A stretch of DNA of 64,000 nt. Origin: Cyanobacteria bacterium MAG CAR3_bin_5. GTDB taxonomy: Bacteria > Cyanobacteriota > Cyanobacteriia > PCC-6307 > Cyanobiaceae. The number at the start of each line of letters is the position of its first letter. Position 1 is the stretch's first letter. The translations under genes and the position numbers were made by a program. The DNA lies in the NCBI GenBank assembly GCA_026709085.1, contig JAPOTR010000050.1, positions 42,105 to 106,104 on the forward strand. The letters are read 5' to 3'. Shown here in pieces: positions 54,877 to 63,718 of this stretch. A model generated the notes under the pieces. It worked only from the letters and a program-made list of their open reading frames with translations. It did no database searches and was not told where the DNA came from.

Positions 54877-56136
54877 TCATCTCGTCTGGCCGGGATTGCG
54901 CGGCAGATGATCCACCCCCGTTCGCGCCGCCCTGCCGTTGGCCATCCCGTTGCTGGGCGCCGCTGCATCCATGGACAGGGGGTGTTGGTTGCGAAGAGGA
55001 CGCCGCCTCTCCTGGAGGAAGTAGGGAATCTTTGCCCCATGCTCATCAGGGGAAGGCAAGAATCCGTCTTCCTGCTCTCCCGTCACGTTCTTCTGTGGGC
55101 TCGATGACTTGCCAGCGTGGGCGGCTTGTTGTGGCCCATCATCGAGGTTGCGCTCAAAGCCTGTTGCAATCACCGTAACCACAACCTCTCCTTCAACGGA
55201 ATCATCCTGCACCGCACCCACGATAATGTTGGCGTTGGGATCAACCATATCCGTAATCACCTCTGAAGCCTCCGTCAGATCGTCCAGGGTCATGTCCTGC
55301 CCACCGGTAACGTTGATGATGCAGCCCTTGGCGCCGTGAATCTCCTTGCACTCCAGCAAATCGTTGTTAATCGCCGCCAGAGAAGCCTCCCTGGCCCGGG
55401 AGCGACCCGACCCTCTGCCGATGCCCAGGAGCGCCGTGCCGGCGTCCTTCATTACGGAATGGACATCGGCAAAGTCCACGTTCACCAGGCCTGGCTGGGT
55501 AATGATGTCGCTGATGCCCTTCACCCCCCGAAAGAGGATATCATCGGCGATGCTGAAGACGTCTTGCAGCCGTCCCCCTGGCATCTCGGCACTGCGAAGC
55601 TGATCGTTGGGAATCACGATCAGGGTGTCCGTATGGGCAGATAGCTCCTTGATCCCTTGCTCCGCCTGGGAGGCCCGACGGCGGCCCTCAAACCTGAACG
55701 GTTTCGTGACAATGGCTACTGTCAGGGCGCCAGCTTCCCTGGCCATCTCGGACACCACGGGTGCGGCGCCGGTTCCTGTGCCGCCTCCCATGCCGGCCGC
55801 GATGAAGACCAGGTTGGCCCCTTCCATGATTCCCTCGATCTCCGAACGGGACTCCTCGGCCGATTTCTTGCCCATGGAAGGGTTGCCTCCCGCACCCAGA
55901 CCTTGGGTCAGCCGTTGACCAAGCTGAAGGAGGTTCTCGGCTGACGAACTGAGCAGAGCCTGGGCATCGGTGTTGAGAACCCAATGGTCCACCCCCTGCA
56001 AATCGCTGTTGATCATCCGATTGACAGCGTTGCCGCCGCCACCGCCCACACCCACGACACGGATACGGGCATTCTGGGCTGGAACGATTCTGGGAGTCTG
56101 CTTTACGTGCTGTTCATAGCCACTGTCACGATCCAT
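54877..56136 (-). CDS. ftsZ: Cell-division GTPase FtsZ
   Basis: 419 residues. Tubulin-like ring protein of division. VVGVGGGGGNAVNRMI (27-42), tubulin signature GGGTGTG at 117-123, RFEGRRRASQAEQGIKEL, FADVHSVMKDAGTALLGIG. The C-terminal partner-binding peptide appears as AKIPYFLQERR, but about 45 residues follow it, while it normally lies close to the end; the last part may come from a stop-loss. No gene in the 275 bp to ftsQ, which hold a perfect TTGACA (reverse strand, 56207-56202) without a clear -10 box. Confidence 0.96.
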   Translation of the reverse strand: MDRDSGYEQHVKQTPRIVPAQNARIRVVGVGGGGGNAVNRMINSDLQGVDHWVLNTDAQALLSSSAENLLQLGQRLTQGLGAGGNPSMGKKSAEESRSEIEGIMEGANLVFIAAGMGGGTGTGAAPVVSEMAREAGALTVAIVTKPFRFEGRRRASQAEQGIKELSAHTDTLIVIPNDQLRSAEMPGGRLQDVFSIADDILFRGVKGISDIITQPGLVNVDFADVHSVMKDAGTALLGIGRGSGRSRAREASLAAINNDLLECKEIHGAKGCIINVTGGQDMTLDDLTEASEVITDMVDPNANIIVGAVQDDSVEGEVVVTVIATGFERNLDDGPQQAAHAGKSSSPQKNVTGEQEDGFLPSPDEHGAKIPYFLQERRRPLRNQHPLSMDAAAPSNGMANGRAARTGVDHLPRNPGQTR

Positions 56137-56280
56137 GCCACAATGGAGTAATTGAGCTTAGAAGGCCAGCCTAGCAGAGGGACTTAAGATTGGATCACCA
56201 TTGTCAAGCCTCTAATGGCTAAGAGAAAATGAAGAATCCGAGTAAGCGCTGCGGCAGCTACTTTTACACTTTAGAATCTC

Positions 56281-56310
56281 ACGTCACGTCACGTCACGTC
56301 ACGTCACGTC
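56281..56310. repeat. (ACGTC)6 microsatellite between ftsQ and ftsZ
   Basis: Six perfect tandem copies of ACGTC, about 145-174 bp upstream of the ftsZ start and about 100 bp past the ftsQ stop. Five-base units change spacing by slippage. No coding frame uses it. Confidence 0.9.
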
Positions 56311-56411
56311 ACTCATTATGGCGCCCGGCTGTTTTGGCGGCCAACCGGCTATCCTTGGGGCGGCAAATTCTACAATATCATCTACATCGCTCTCCCCCAC
56401 CATGTCACGGG

Positions 56412-57275
56412 TCACTGATCCTGATCTTGAGACAGGCCAAGTTGGGGTTGATCAGGATCGTGCAGGTCAATATAGGCATAGGGGAACGGTGGCCCGCCCT
56501 TCTCCAGGTGGGCATGAAGATGGTCCATGACGACCAGCTTGCGGGAAAGACGGTCCGGCCGGCCAAGGCGCACCTCCCCCAGAGTTCCGTATGTGCCCAG
56601 CACCAAATGCCCGTCTGCCGTGATCCGGACGGTATGCGCCGACGTCTCCAGACGCTCCAGGCCCGAGAAGAGTTGAGTCAGTATTCCCGGCAGTTCCGGC
56701 CCCCAGAAATCCGCCAGAACCAGAATATGGTTCCTGACCACGGGAGCATGATCCGGTTGCTGTTGAGGGTCAAAGCCGGCCCAGTTGAACCGGTGGTCCA
56801 GGAGTCCGTGCTCCACCCGATCCCCCAGGGAACGCCGCGCCCAGGCCTGGGCGGCCCTGTTCTCCAGGCTGACCACCACCTGCGGTGGCGCCAGGGTCCG
56901 CCGTACCTGGGCGTGGACTGTGGGGGACACCAGGCGCTGCAAGTCCTGCTGTACGGCCCTGGGGTCAACCGCAAGCAAGGGGGTCGGCAGTCGAAGTGCG
57001 CTGGCGGCAGCCAGCAACTCCCCGTGTTCCTGGCGCGATGCGCCATGGACCACCACCTGATCCGGCGTCTCAAGCCACCAGCTTTTCTCCACCAGCACCC
57101 AGGCCAGTCCCACCGCACCGCCACTGACCACCAGGAGGCGCCACAACCGGGTTAGCCGCCGGCGCCACGGGTGATGCTCTCCCCCCCGGGCTGCTGCCCC
57201 CTGGGGCAGGGGTGGCGTGCCGGCCCGGGACCGGGTGGGTCTCTGTGACGGACCCATGCCGGAACGGAACCTCAC
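56412..57275 (-). CDS. ftsQ: Cell-division protein FtsQ/DivIB
   Basis: 287 residues. Bitopic division protein linking FtsZ ring and septal enzymes. Basic cytoplasmic part, one membrane helix around 43-62 (LWRLLVVSGGAVGLAWVLVE), POTRA domain (DQVVVHGASRQEHGELLAAA), then a FtsQ-type beta domain with VRRTLAPPQVVVSLENRAAQ and VRITADGHLVLGTYG. Overlaps the upstream small gene by 4 bp. ATG 57257 is another possible start. Confidence 0.88.
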   Translation of the reverse strand: MRFRSGMGPSQRPTRSRAGTPPLPQGAAARGGEHHPWRRRLTRLWRLLVVSGGAVGLAWVLVEKSWWLETPDQVVVHGASRQEHGELLAAASALRLPTPLLAVDPRAVQQDLQRLVSPTVHAQVRRTLAPPQVVVSLENRAAQAWARRSLGDRVEHGLLDHRFNWAGFDPQQQPDHAPVVRNHILVLADFWGPELPGILTQLFSGLERLETSAHTVRITADGHLVLGTYGTLGEVRLGRPDRLSRKLVVMDHLHAHLEKGGPPFPYAYIDLHDPDQPQLGLSQDQDQ

Positions 57276-57682
57276 AGTTGACAGCGGATCCGGGACATCA
57301 ACTCATCCACCCACAGGCGCGCCCTTACGGCGTCACTGAAGGGAATGTCCAGGCTTTGACCGTTCGCAACCAGCCGCAGACGGCAGGGACCGGATGCCTC
57401 GTCGGTGAGGGGAACGTCACCCGAGCGATCCGCCATCAGTTCGCAAAGCTCCAGGTGATTCACCGCAATATCTCCCGCCAACTCGATGCCTTTGGGGCCT
57501 ATCGGCCCCCAACTGATCCGACCGTCCTGGAGGCGCATGGCCGTGGCGGCATCCAGCCTGGCCAGTTCAGCGCCTTGGACCCAACCCTGAAACAATGCCT
57601 GGCGCCGTCGCTCCAGCCAGCCGAGGGCGGTCAGGACCACAAAGATCACCAGCAGGGGAAGCCAGAGCAAACCTTCTCGCAT
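57272..57682 (-). CDS. Conserved-looking small membrane protein between ddl and ftsQ
   Basis: 136 residues. N-terminal membrane helix LLWLPLLVIFVVLTALGWL (about 5-23), then a soluble domain of strands with GRISWGPIGPKGIELAGDIA and LRLVANGQSLDIPFSDAVRA. It is translationally coupled to ftsQ (4-bp overlap) and follows ddl by 6 bp, so it belongs to this division/wall operon. No named family recognised. Confidence 0.78.
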   Translation of the reverse strand: MREGLLWLPLLVIFVVLTALGWLERRRQALFQGWVQGAELARLDAATAMRLQDGRISWGPIGPKGIELAGDIAVNHLELCELMADRSGDVPLTDEASGPCRLRLVANGQSLDIPFSDAVRARLWVDELMSRIRCQL

Positions 57683-57688
57683 GACAAT

Positions 57689-58795
57689 TCAGTGGGCTGG
57701 GGTGAAGTTTCTCCGCTGATGGCGTACCTGGGCAAGTTCAATCAAGCGATGCACAAGCTCCTCGGTCGGGATGCCGCTGGCCTGCCACAGCAGAGGATAC
57801 ATGCTCTGGCTCGTAAAGCCCGGCATGGTATTGATCTCGTTCACGTAGAGCATCCCGTTCTCCTCCTGGTAGAAGAAGTCCACACGGCCGAGGCCATAGG
57901 CGCCGATCACCCGGGTTGCCTGAACCGCCAGCCGCTGAACCCGGTCATGGACCGCCTGGGGCACGGAAGCGGGGATCACCAGGGAGCTATGGCCGGGAGA
58001 GTATTTGGCGGTGTAGTCATACCATTCGGCGTCGTACAGGATCTCGCCAACGACAGAGGCGTTGAGGGTTGCGTCCCCCAGCACAGCGCATTCCAGTTCC
58101 CGCGCTGTAACGGCTGCTTCAACGATCAGGCGATCATCCAGTCGGGCCGCGGCCCGGAGCCCCGCCAGCAGCGCCTCGCAATCCCCGGCTTTGCTGATGC
58201 CCACAGAGGAGCCCAGGTTGGCCGGCTTGACGAAGCAGGGATAGCCCAGGTGTTGCTCCACATGGTTCACCAGTTCGTCGAGTTCGTCGGGGCGCCTTAA
58301 CCCGTCGGCGGTGGCGCAGACATGACTGACCTGGGGCAGGCCGGCCCCTGCAAAGGCTGCCTTCATGGCTTGTTTGTCCATGCCCACGGCGGCCCCCAGC
58401 ACCCCCGTGCCCACAAAAGCCTGACCCAGCAACGTGAAGAGCCCTTGAACCGTGCCGTCCTCTCCGTTGGGACCATGGAGCACGGGAAACCATACATCCA
58501 CCTGACGGGCGGTGGTGGGCAGCCTGGCTCCAGGGTCTTCGGACCCTGCCGGCATTGTGCCGTCGCCGGAGAGGGCCGCCGCTGCCCCCTCTCCCGTCAG
58601 CCACCGACCGTCACGGGTGATGTAGTGGGGAATCAACCGGTAGCGCTGACGATTGGCCCCTGTGGCGAGGGCATCGGCAACGGTGCGGGCCGAGAGAATG
58701 GACACCGCATGTTCACCGGAGCATCCCCCGAACACCAGGCCCACCCTGGTGGCCGTTGCTTGTGGCATGGGGCTGGGCAAGGGGCGTGATTGCAC
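57689..58795 (-). CDS. ddl: D-alanine--D-alanine ligase
   Basis: 368 residues. Makes the D-Ala-D-Ala dipeptide for peptidoglycan. GLVFGGCSGEHAVSILSART (N-terminal signature), FPVLHGPNGEDGTVQGLFTL, ATP-grasp lysine in CFVKPANLGSSVGISKA, GRVDFFYQEENGMLYVNEIN, TMPGFTSQSMYP. ATG 58768 is a second possible start. Located between miaB and ftsQ on the same strand. Confidence 0.96.
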   Translation of the reverse strand: MQSRPLPSPMPQATATRVGLVFGGCSGEHAVSILSARTVADALATGANRQRYRLIPHYITRDGRWLTGEGAAAALSGDGTMPAGSEDPGARLPTTARQVDVWFPVLHGPNGEDGTVQGLFTLLGQAFVGTGVLGAAVGMDKQAMKAAFAGAGLPQVSHVCATADGLRRPDELDELVNHVEQHLGYPCFVKPANLGSSVGISKAGDCEALLAGLRAAARLDDRLIVEAAVTARELECAVLGDATLNASVVGEILYDAEWYDYTAKYSPGHSSLVIPASVPQAVHDRVQRLAVQATRVIGAYGLGRVDFFYQEENGMLYVNEINTMPGFTSQSMYPLLWQASGIPTEELVHRLIELAQVRHQRRNFTPAH

Positions 58796-58809
58796 TGCTT
58801 CGGACCCTA

Positions 58810-60216
58810 TCAGGGGGAAGGCGTCCCGCTTCCCGCCGTTGCCCCGGACGTGGACAGGGAACAGCCGCTGAGGGAGAAGGGCCGCACCCCCTCAATGCGC
58901 ACGGGAACAAGATCCCCGGGACCATGGCCGGCGGCCGGCAGAAACACCAGCCGGTTGCCCCGGGTGCGGCCCATCAACTGTCGGGGATCCTTGGGGTTGG
59001 GCCCTTCCACCAGCACCTCCGCCACCTGCCGGGCATAGCGTTGGTTGCGGTGGCGGGCGCAGCGTTCCGCGCAAGCATTGAGGCGGCGCAGGCGGTCCAC
59101 CTTCACAGCCTCCGGCGCCTGGTCTGCCCGGGTTGCGGCAGGGGTGTTGGGGCGGGGTGAATAGGCTGCGGTATTGAGCTGGTCAAAGCCGATTTCTTCC
59201 ACCAGCGCCATGGTGTTCCGGAACTGCGCTTCCGTTTCCCCGGGGAAACCCACAATGGCATCGGCGCTGAGGGCGGCCTCCGGCATGTACTGGCGAATGG
59301 TCCGGATGATGCGGCGGTAGCGGCTCGCCGTGTAGCCCCGGGCCATATGACGCAACACCTGGTCGTCTCCGCTTTGGAACGGAATATGGAAGTGTTCGCA
59401 CACCTTGGGCAGGTCCCGACAGGCGGCAATCAGCCGCTCGGTGAAGTAGCGGGGGTGACTGGTGGCAAAGCGGATCCGGGCAATTCCCTCCACGTCGTGG
59501 ATGAAGTACAGCAAGTCGGTGAGGGTGTGGCGACGGCGCCCGGAGGGGGTGATGCCCGGCAAGTCACGGCCATAGGCATCGATGTTCTGGCCCAGGAGGG
59601 TGATCTCCCGATAGCCTTGCCGGGCAAGGGCCTCGATCTCGCTGCGAATGGCCTGCGGTGTGCGGGACTGCTCGCGGCCCCGGGTGGCGGGAACCACGCA
59701 GTAGGTGCAGCGCTCGTTGCAGCCGTAGATCACGTTGACCCAGGCCGTGACCGTGCTCTCCCGCCGCGGCTTGGCGAGGTCCTCCAGGATGTGATGCTCC
59801 GCGGTGGCCACCACCTGGTGGCCGCTCTCCACCTGCTCCAGCAAGCTGCCCAGGCGGTTGGCGTGTTGTGGTCCCATTACCAGGTCCAGTTCCGGCACGC
59901 GGCGCAGCAGGCTTTCCCCCTCCTGCTGGGCCACGCAGCCGGCCACCACCAGGGTGAGATGGGGGTTGTGTCGCTTGCGCTGCGCCTGGCGGCCCAGATA
60001 GCTGTAGACCTTCTGCTCGGCGGTGTCCCGGATGGAGCAGGTGTTGTAAATCACCAGGTCGGCAGCCAGTTCGTCGTCTTCATGCCGATAGCCCATGGCC
60101 TCCAGGATGCCGGCCATGCGCTCGGAATCCGCCTTGTTCATCTGGCAACCGAAGGTTGTGATGGCATAGCGGCGGCTTGTGGCGGGGGGATGAGCAGCAG
60201 GGGCCGATGGGGACAT
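58810..60216 (-). CDS. miaB: tRNA-2-methylthio-N6-isopentenyladenosine37 synthase
   Basis: 468 residues from ATG 60216 ([11 protein letters not shown]). Radical-SAM methylthiotransferase for A37 of tRNA. N-terminal cluster cysteines in [41 protein letters not shown]; radical-SAM C-x3-C-x2-C in [17 protein letters not shown] domain at the end ([23 protein letters not shown]). The frame runs upstream to 60252 over the start of the divergent gene. Complete. Confidence 0.95.
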   Translation of the reverse strand: MSPSAPAAHPPATSRRYAITTFGCQMNKADSERMAGILEAMGYRHEDDELAADLVIYNTCSIRDTAEQKVYSYLGRQAQRKRHNPHLTLVVAGCVAQQEGESLLRRVPELDLVMGPQHANRLGSLLEQVESGHQVVATAEHHILEDLAKPRRESTVTAWVNVIYGCNERCTYCVVPATRGREQSRTPQAIRSEIEALARQGYREITLLGQNIDAYGRDLPGITPSGRRRHTLTDLLYFIHDVEGIARIRFATSHPRYFTERLIAACRDLPKVCEHFHIPFQSGDDQVLRHMARGYTASRYRRIIRTIRQYMPEAALSADAIVGFPGETEAQFRNTMALVEEIGFDQLNTAAYSPRPNTPAATRADQAPEAVKVDRLRRLNACAERCARHRNQRYARQVAEVLVEGPNPKDPRQLMGRTRGNRLVFLPAAGHGPGDLVPVRIEGVRPFSLSGCSLSTSGATAGSGTPSP

Positions 60217-60290
60217 CAGGAACCGGGGGCGTGTTTTTCTATTCTTCCCCAATTGCTGCGCCAGCGGCGCCCACCTGCACCCCGGTCTCC

Positions 60291-61358
60291 ATGCAAGGTT
60301 GCTGCCGTCCCTTCCGGATTGATCGCCTGGTCCCCCTCACCATCAGCCGCGGCCAGACCCGCTGCCTGGAGCGGCTGATGGTGGAAATCAACCACGAGGG
60401 CATCACCGGCCTCGGGGAGACCGGCCCTGTTGACACAGGCCATCACCACTACAGCCGTGAAACCGTGGCCGCAGAACTGGCGCGGCTCTGGCCCCGACTG
60501 GAACCCTATGCTCCTGACCAGTGGCAACGGTGTGAACCGCTGCTTGCCCCCCTCTCCCCCCCGGCCCGCTGTGGGGTGGATCTGGCGCTCCGGGACTGGT
60601 GGGGAAAATCCCTGGGACAGCCCCTTTGGCGTCTCTGGGGCCTGGATCGGCAGCGCTGTGGAGCCACCAGCGTGACCGTGGGCCTGGGCTCCGTGGAGAC
60701 GGTGCGACAACGGCTGCGGCAATGGTTTGACCAGGTGCGTCCCAGCCGCATCAAGCTGAAACTCGGCAGCCCCCGGGGCCTGGACCATGATCGCCAGCTT
60801 GTGCAGGCCACGGTGGAGGAACTGGAGCGTTGGCCCGGATCCGTGGACGTGCAGATTGACGCCAACGGGGGCTGGGATCTGACCCAGGCCATGGTGATGG
60901 CCCCGTGGTTACGCGATCAAGGGGCAGTGCTGCTGGAGCAGCCTCTCCCTGCAGCCCCCGACGACCATGAGGGGTATGCTGCCCTGCATCCCCACTGCCC
61001 CCTCCCCCTGGTGGTGGATGAAAGCTGCTGGACCATCCAGGACCTGATCCGCCTCGCCCCCCACGTGGACGGGGTGAACCTGAAGCTCCTCAAGCACGGT
61101 GGTCTGAGCCGGACCTTGCTCATGGCCCGGGTGGCCCGAGAGTTGGGCCTTCAACTGATGCTGGGCTGTTATGGGGATACCAGCCTGCTCAACGGCGCCG
61201 CCGCCCAGTTGCTCCCCTTGATTCGATGGCCCGACCTGGACAGCCACCTTAATCTGCGCCATGACCCCTTCCTGGGTCTTGAGCGACTGCGGGACGTAAT
61301 CCGGCCCAGCACTGCCCCCGGTCTGGGCATTCAACTTGCCAAACCCCTCCAATGCTGA
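60291..61358 (+). CDS. Enolase-superfamily epimerase (DgcA/dipeptide epimerase-like)
   Basis: 355 residues from ATG 60291. Enolase-type barrel: KLKLGSP (about 156-162), [20 protein letters not shown] and NLKLLKHGG (about 263-271) supply the lysine and metal Asp/Glu residues of the muconate-cycloisomerase/dipeptide-epimerase subgroup. Relatives act as L-Ala-D/L-Glu epimerase or, when beside a DUF1611 gene, as N-acetyl-D-glutamate racemase (DgcA). The DUF1611 gene overlaps its end by 7 bp, favouring DgcA. Confidence 0.85.
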   Translation: MQGCCRPFRIDRLVPLTISRGQTRCLERLMVEINHEGITGLGETGPVDTGHHHYSRETVAAELARLWPRLEPYAPDQWQRCEPLLAPLSPPARCGVDLALRDWWGKSLGQPLWRLWGLDRQRCGATSVTVGLGSVETVRQRLRQWFDQVRPSRIKLKLGSPRGLDHDRQLVQATVEELERWPGSVDVQIDANGGWDLTQAMVMAPWLRDQGAVLLEQPLPAAPDDHEGYAALHPHCPLPLVVDESCWTIQDLIRLAPHVDGVNLKLLKHGGLSRTLLMARVARELGLQLMLGCYGDTSLLNGAAAQLLPLIRWPDLDSHLNLRHDPFLGLERLRDVIRPSTAPGLGIQLAKPLQC

Positions 61359-62443
61359 GCGCCTCCGCCCCCCTGGTTCTTCTCCAGCACGGTGGTCTGT
61401 GCAGCCTCCTCGGCAAGACCGGTCTTGCCATGCTGCGTTATCGCCGTGGTCCCATCGTGGCGGTCGTTGACCCCGATAACGCCGGGGCCCGGTTGGTTGA
61501 GATTACAGGGATTCCCCACCCGGCGCCGGTGGTGGCCAATCTGGAGGCGGCCCTGCCCATGGGGCCTACGGTGGCCGCCATCGGCCTGGCCCCCTCCGGT
61601 GGGCGGATTCCAGCGGCGGTGCGCCGGGACATGGAGGCTGCCCTGGCCGCGGGCCTGAGCCTGGCCAACGGTCTTCACACCCCCATGGCCGATGATCCCC
61701 GGTTACGGGCATTGCTGCATCCCGACCGCTGGATCTGGGACCTGCGCCGTGAACCCGATACGTTGCGGGTTGGCGCGGCCCGGGCCGCCCGCAGCCCTGC
61801 CCGACGGGTGTTGTTCGTGGGAACCGATATGGCTGTAGGCAAGATGAGCGCCGCTTTGGAGTTGCGCCAGGCCGGTATCAACCAGGGGTTGGCCATGAAC
61901 TTTGTGGCCACGGGTCAGGCCGGCATCCTGATCAGCGGCGGGGGCATTGCCCTGGATGCGGTGCGGGTGGACTACGCGGCCGGCGCCGTAGAGGCGGCGG
62001 TGCTGGAGGCCGGCGCCGCGGCCGACTGGGTGCTGGTGGAAGGCCAAGGCTCCCTGCTGCACCCGGGTTCCACCGCCACCCTCCCCCTGTTGCGGGGCAG
62101 TCAGCCCACCGATCTGGTGTTGGTGCATCGGGCCGGACAGCACAAGCTTCTCTCCCTGGCCCCTGACGGTCCCCCCATTGCCATCCCCCCCCTGCCCCAG
62201 GTGGTGAAGCTTTACGAGACCGTGGCTGCCGTGGCCTGCCCTGCTCTGTCCACCCCCTGCCGGGTGCGGGCCATTGCCCTGAATACGGGCCGCCTCCAGC
62301 CGGAAGAGGCCCGGTCCGCCATCACCGCCACCCGGGAGGAGACGGGCCTGTTCTGTGACGACCCTGTGCGCTTCGGCGGGGCGGCGCTCCTGAGCCAACT
62401 TCAGGGGCCTTCCTTCACCAGGGCGCCGTTGGCCGGGTTGTAA
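61352..62443 (+). CDS. DUF1611 (DgcN-like) family protein
   Basis: 363 residues. N-terminal Rossmann-like half (PIVAVVDPDNAGARLVEITG, AAIGLAPSGGRIP) and a C-terminal P-loop half with VLFVGTDMAVGKMSAALEL (about 150-170), VEGQGSLLHPG and LVHRAGQ. This family includes DgcN, an N-acetyltransferase acting on D-amino acids before racemisation by DgcA. With the adjacent epimerase it forms a two-gene unit for D-glutamate or a related D-amino acid. The substrate is inferred from the pairing. Confidence 0.82.
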   Translation: MLSASAPLVLLQHGGLCSLLGKTGLAMLRYRRGPIVAVVDPDNAGARLVEITGIPHPAPVVANLEAALPMGPTVAAIGLAPSGGRIPAAVRRDMEAALAAGLSLANGLHTPMADDPRLRALLHPDRWIWDLRREPDTLRVGAARAARSPARRVLFVGTDMAVGKMSAALELRQAGINQGLAMNFVATGQAGILISGGGIALDAVRVDYAAGAVEAAVLEAGAAADWVLVEGQGSLLHPGSTATLPLLRGSQPTDLVLVHRAGQHKLLSLAPDGPPIAIPPLPQVVKLYETVAAVACPALSTPCRVRAIALNTGRLQPEEARSAITATREETGLFCDDPVRFGGAALLSQLQGPSFTRAPLAGL

Positions 62444-62648
62444 GGGCGAGTTCCGGAGAAGAGGCTCCCCTGTCCGCCGCGCATCACCCCGGAGAAAGTT
62501 GCAAAAGGGCTGGTCTTGAGCGCCGGTCAACAGGGAGAGCCCGCCGGTGAGCGCTGCGGGGAACAACCATGAAGGCATGCATCAGGGCAAGACGGCGGGC
62601 TGACCATGGCAACCGCCCTGAGCAGCCGGACCCTGTAGCACAGAAGAT

Positions 62649-62987
62649 TCAGCGGGGAACCTTGGCCAGCGTCTCCATGAGTTTCCGTAGCTCATCGAAC
62701 CTTCTGTTCTGCTCTGCTTTCAGTTCGTCAAACCTTCTGTTCTGCTCTGCTTTCAGTTCGTCAAGTCTTCTGTTCTGCTCTGCTTTCAGATCCTCAAGTC
62801 TTCTGTTCTGCTCTGTTTTCAGTTCATCAAACCCTCTGGTGGTGGCTGCTTCAAGACTGTCAATTCGCTTGCTGACCTGGTTCACAAGCTGGTTGATCAG
62901 TAGTCCCACCACCGCCACAACAATCGCTGGCGTGAACCATTGATCGAGATCAGGGGGAAGGGCAGGCATGGGAAAGAAGCGGCTCAT
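62649..62987 (-). CDS. Small membrane-anchored coiled-coil protein with 11-residue repeats
   Basis: 112 residues. A membrane helix near 17-36 (FTPAIVVAVVGLLINQLVNQ) is followed by a coiled coil made of a repeated unit xDELKAEQNRR, four to five times. No named family recognised; the layout recalls small phage or DUF1640-like anchors. Two truncated relatives lie at 25083-25328 and 25707-25835. The 205 bp before it (62444-62648) hold nothing I recognise. Confidence 0.65.
   Translation of the reverse strand: MSRFFPMPALPPDLDQWFTPAIVVAVVGLLINQLVNQVSKRIDSLEAATTRGFDELKTEQNRRLEDLKAEQNRRLDELKAEQNRRFDELKAEQNRRFDELRKLMETLAKVPR
62701..62832 (-). repeat. Four 33-bp tandem repeats coding the coiled coil
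   Basis: The + strand unit starts CTTCTGTTCTGCTCTGCTTT and is 33 bp long; four copies run 62701-62733, -62766, -62799 and -62832 with a few base changes. 33 bp keeps frame and equals 11 residues, so gain or loss changes coil length without frameshift. Confidence 0.85.
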
Positions 62988-63063
62988 GCCACACTACCAA
63001 GGTCACGCCACGCTACAGGGTTCAGGGAGAACGGGGCGGTTGCGGCGCCGCCGCGGAAGGGGG

Positions 63064-63294
63064 CTATCCCTTGACGGCCGTTGACTGCCTGGCCGGATCC
63101 GTCAACGCCAGGATCAGGTCCTGCTGCTTGTCAAACCGTCTTTCTATGCGCTCAAAGCCTTCTTTCACGTCGCTACGCAGATCTTTCATGTCGCTACGCA
63201 GGTTGTTCACCCTTTGCCATAGCAGCGCCAGACCGATCAGCATCAGGGAAGCGGTGGGCAGTGTTGGGAGCAGGGGCGCGAGGAAGGCGTTCAT
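63064..63294 (-). CDS. Small membrane/coiled-coil protein, copy A
   Basis: 76 residues from ATG 63294. N-terminal helix LLPTLPTASLMLIGLALLWQ, then NNLRSDMKDLRSDVKEGFER and RRFDKQQDLILALTDPAR. It closely resembles the divergent gene at 63427-63654, so the two are paralogues placed head to head 132 bp apart. Function unknown. Confidence 0.6.
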   Translation of the reverse strand: MNAFLAPLLPTLPTASLMLIGLALLWQRVNNLRSDMKDLRSDVKEGFERIERRFDKQQDLILALTDPARQSTAVKG

Positions 63295-63426
63295 CGGCGC
63301 GAAGCGGGCTCGTACCAAACTACCAGGATTCAAGGGGAACCTGCCCCCTGAAGGGCGGGGCTTTTGACCGATGCCTTTCCCGTCAACGTGTTTGGAGTGT
63401 CCTGCAGCCTGAACCCAGGCTTCCCG

Positions 63427-63654
63427 ATGGCCTCCATTGTCGCCCCGTTACTCCCTACCCTTGCCCCTGCCACCTTGATCCTCGTTGGCTTCCTGCTCCT
63501 ATGGCAACCCATGAACCACCTGCAGGACTACGCAAAGAACGGCTTTGAGCGGATGGACAAAGGGTTTGAGCGGATGGAGAGACAGCTTGACAAGCAGCAG
63601 GACTTGATTCTGGCCCTGACGGATCCGGCCAGACGCTCCACCATGTCCAAGTAG
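63427..63654 (+). CDS. Small membrane/coiled-coil protein, copy B
   Basis: 75 residues from ATG 63427. LLPTLAPATLILVGFLLLWQ, then KNGFERMDKGFERMERQLDK and QQDLILALTDPARRS. The shared ending QQDLILALTDPAR with copy A shows recent common origin. The frame is open upstream to 63364, without clear family support for the extra part. Confidence 0.6.
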   Translation: MASIVAPLLPTLAPATLILVGFLLLWQPMNHLQDYAKNGFERMDKGFERMERQLDKQQDLILALTDPARRSTMSK

Positions 63655-63718
63655 CCCGTTGCCCTGGCCCGGCCTGATCCGTTCGGCGGCCGCTGACAGC
63701 GGCGCGGGCAGCCGGACC

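Noticed and set aside
56281..56310. The ACGTC array as an origin or iteron set
   Set aside because: The unit is only 5 bp, is head-to-tail without AT-rich DNA, and no replication gene is near.
62701..62832. Tandem repeats as a CRISPR array
   Set aside because: The 33-bp copies are contiguous without unique spacers and code for a heptad-like coil.
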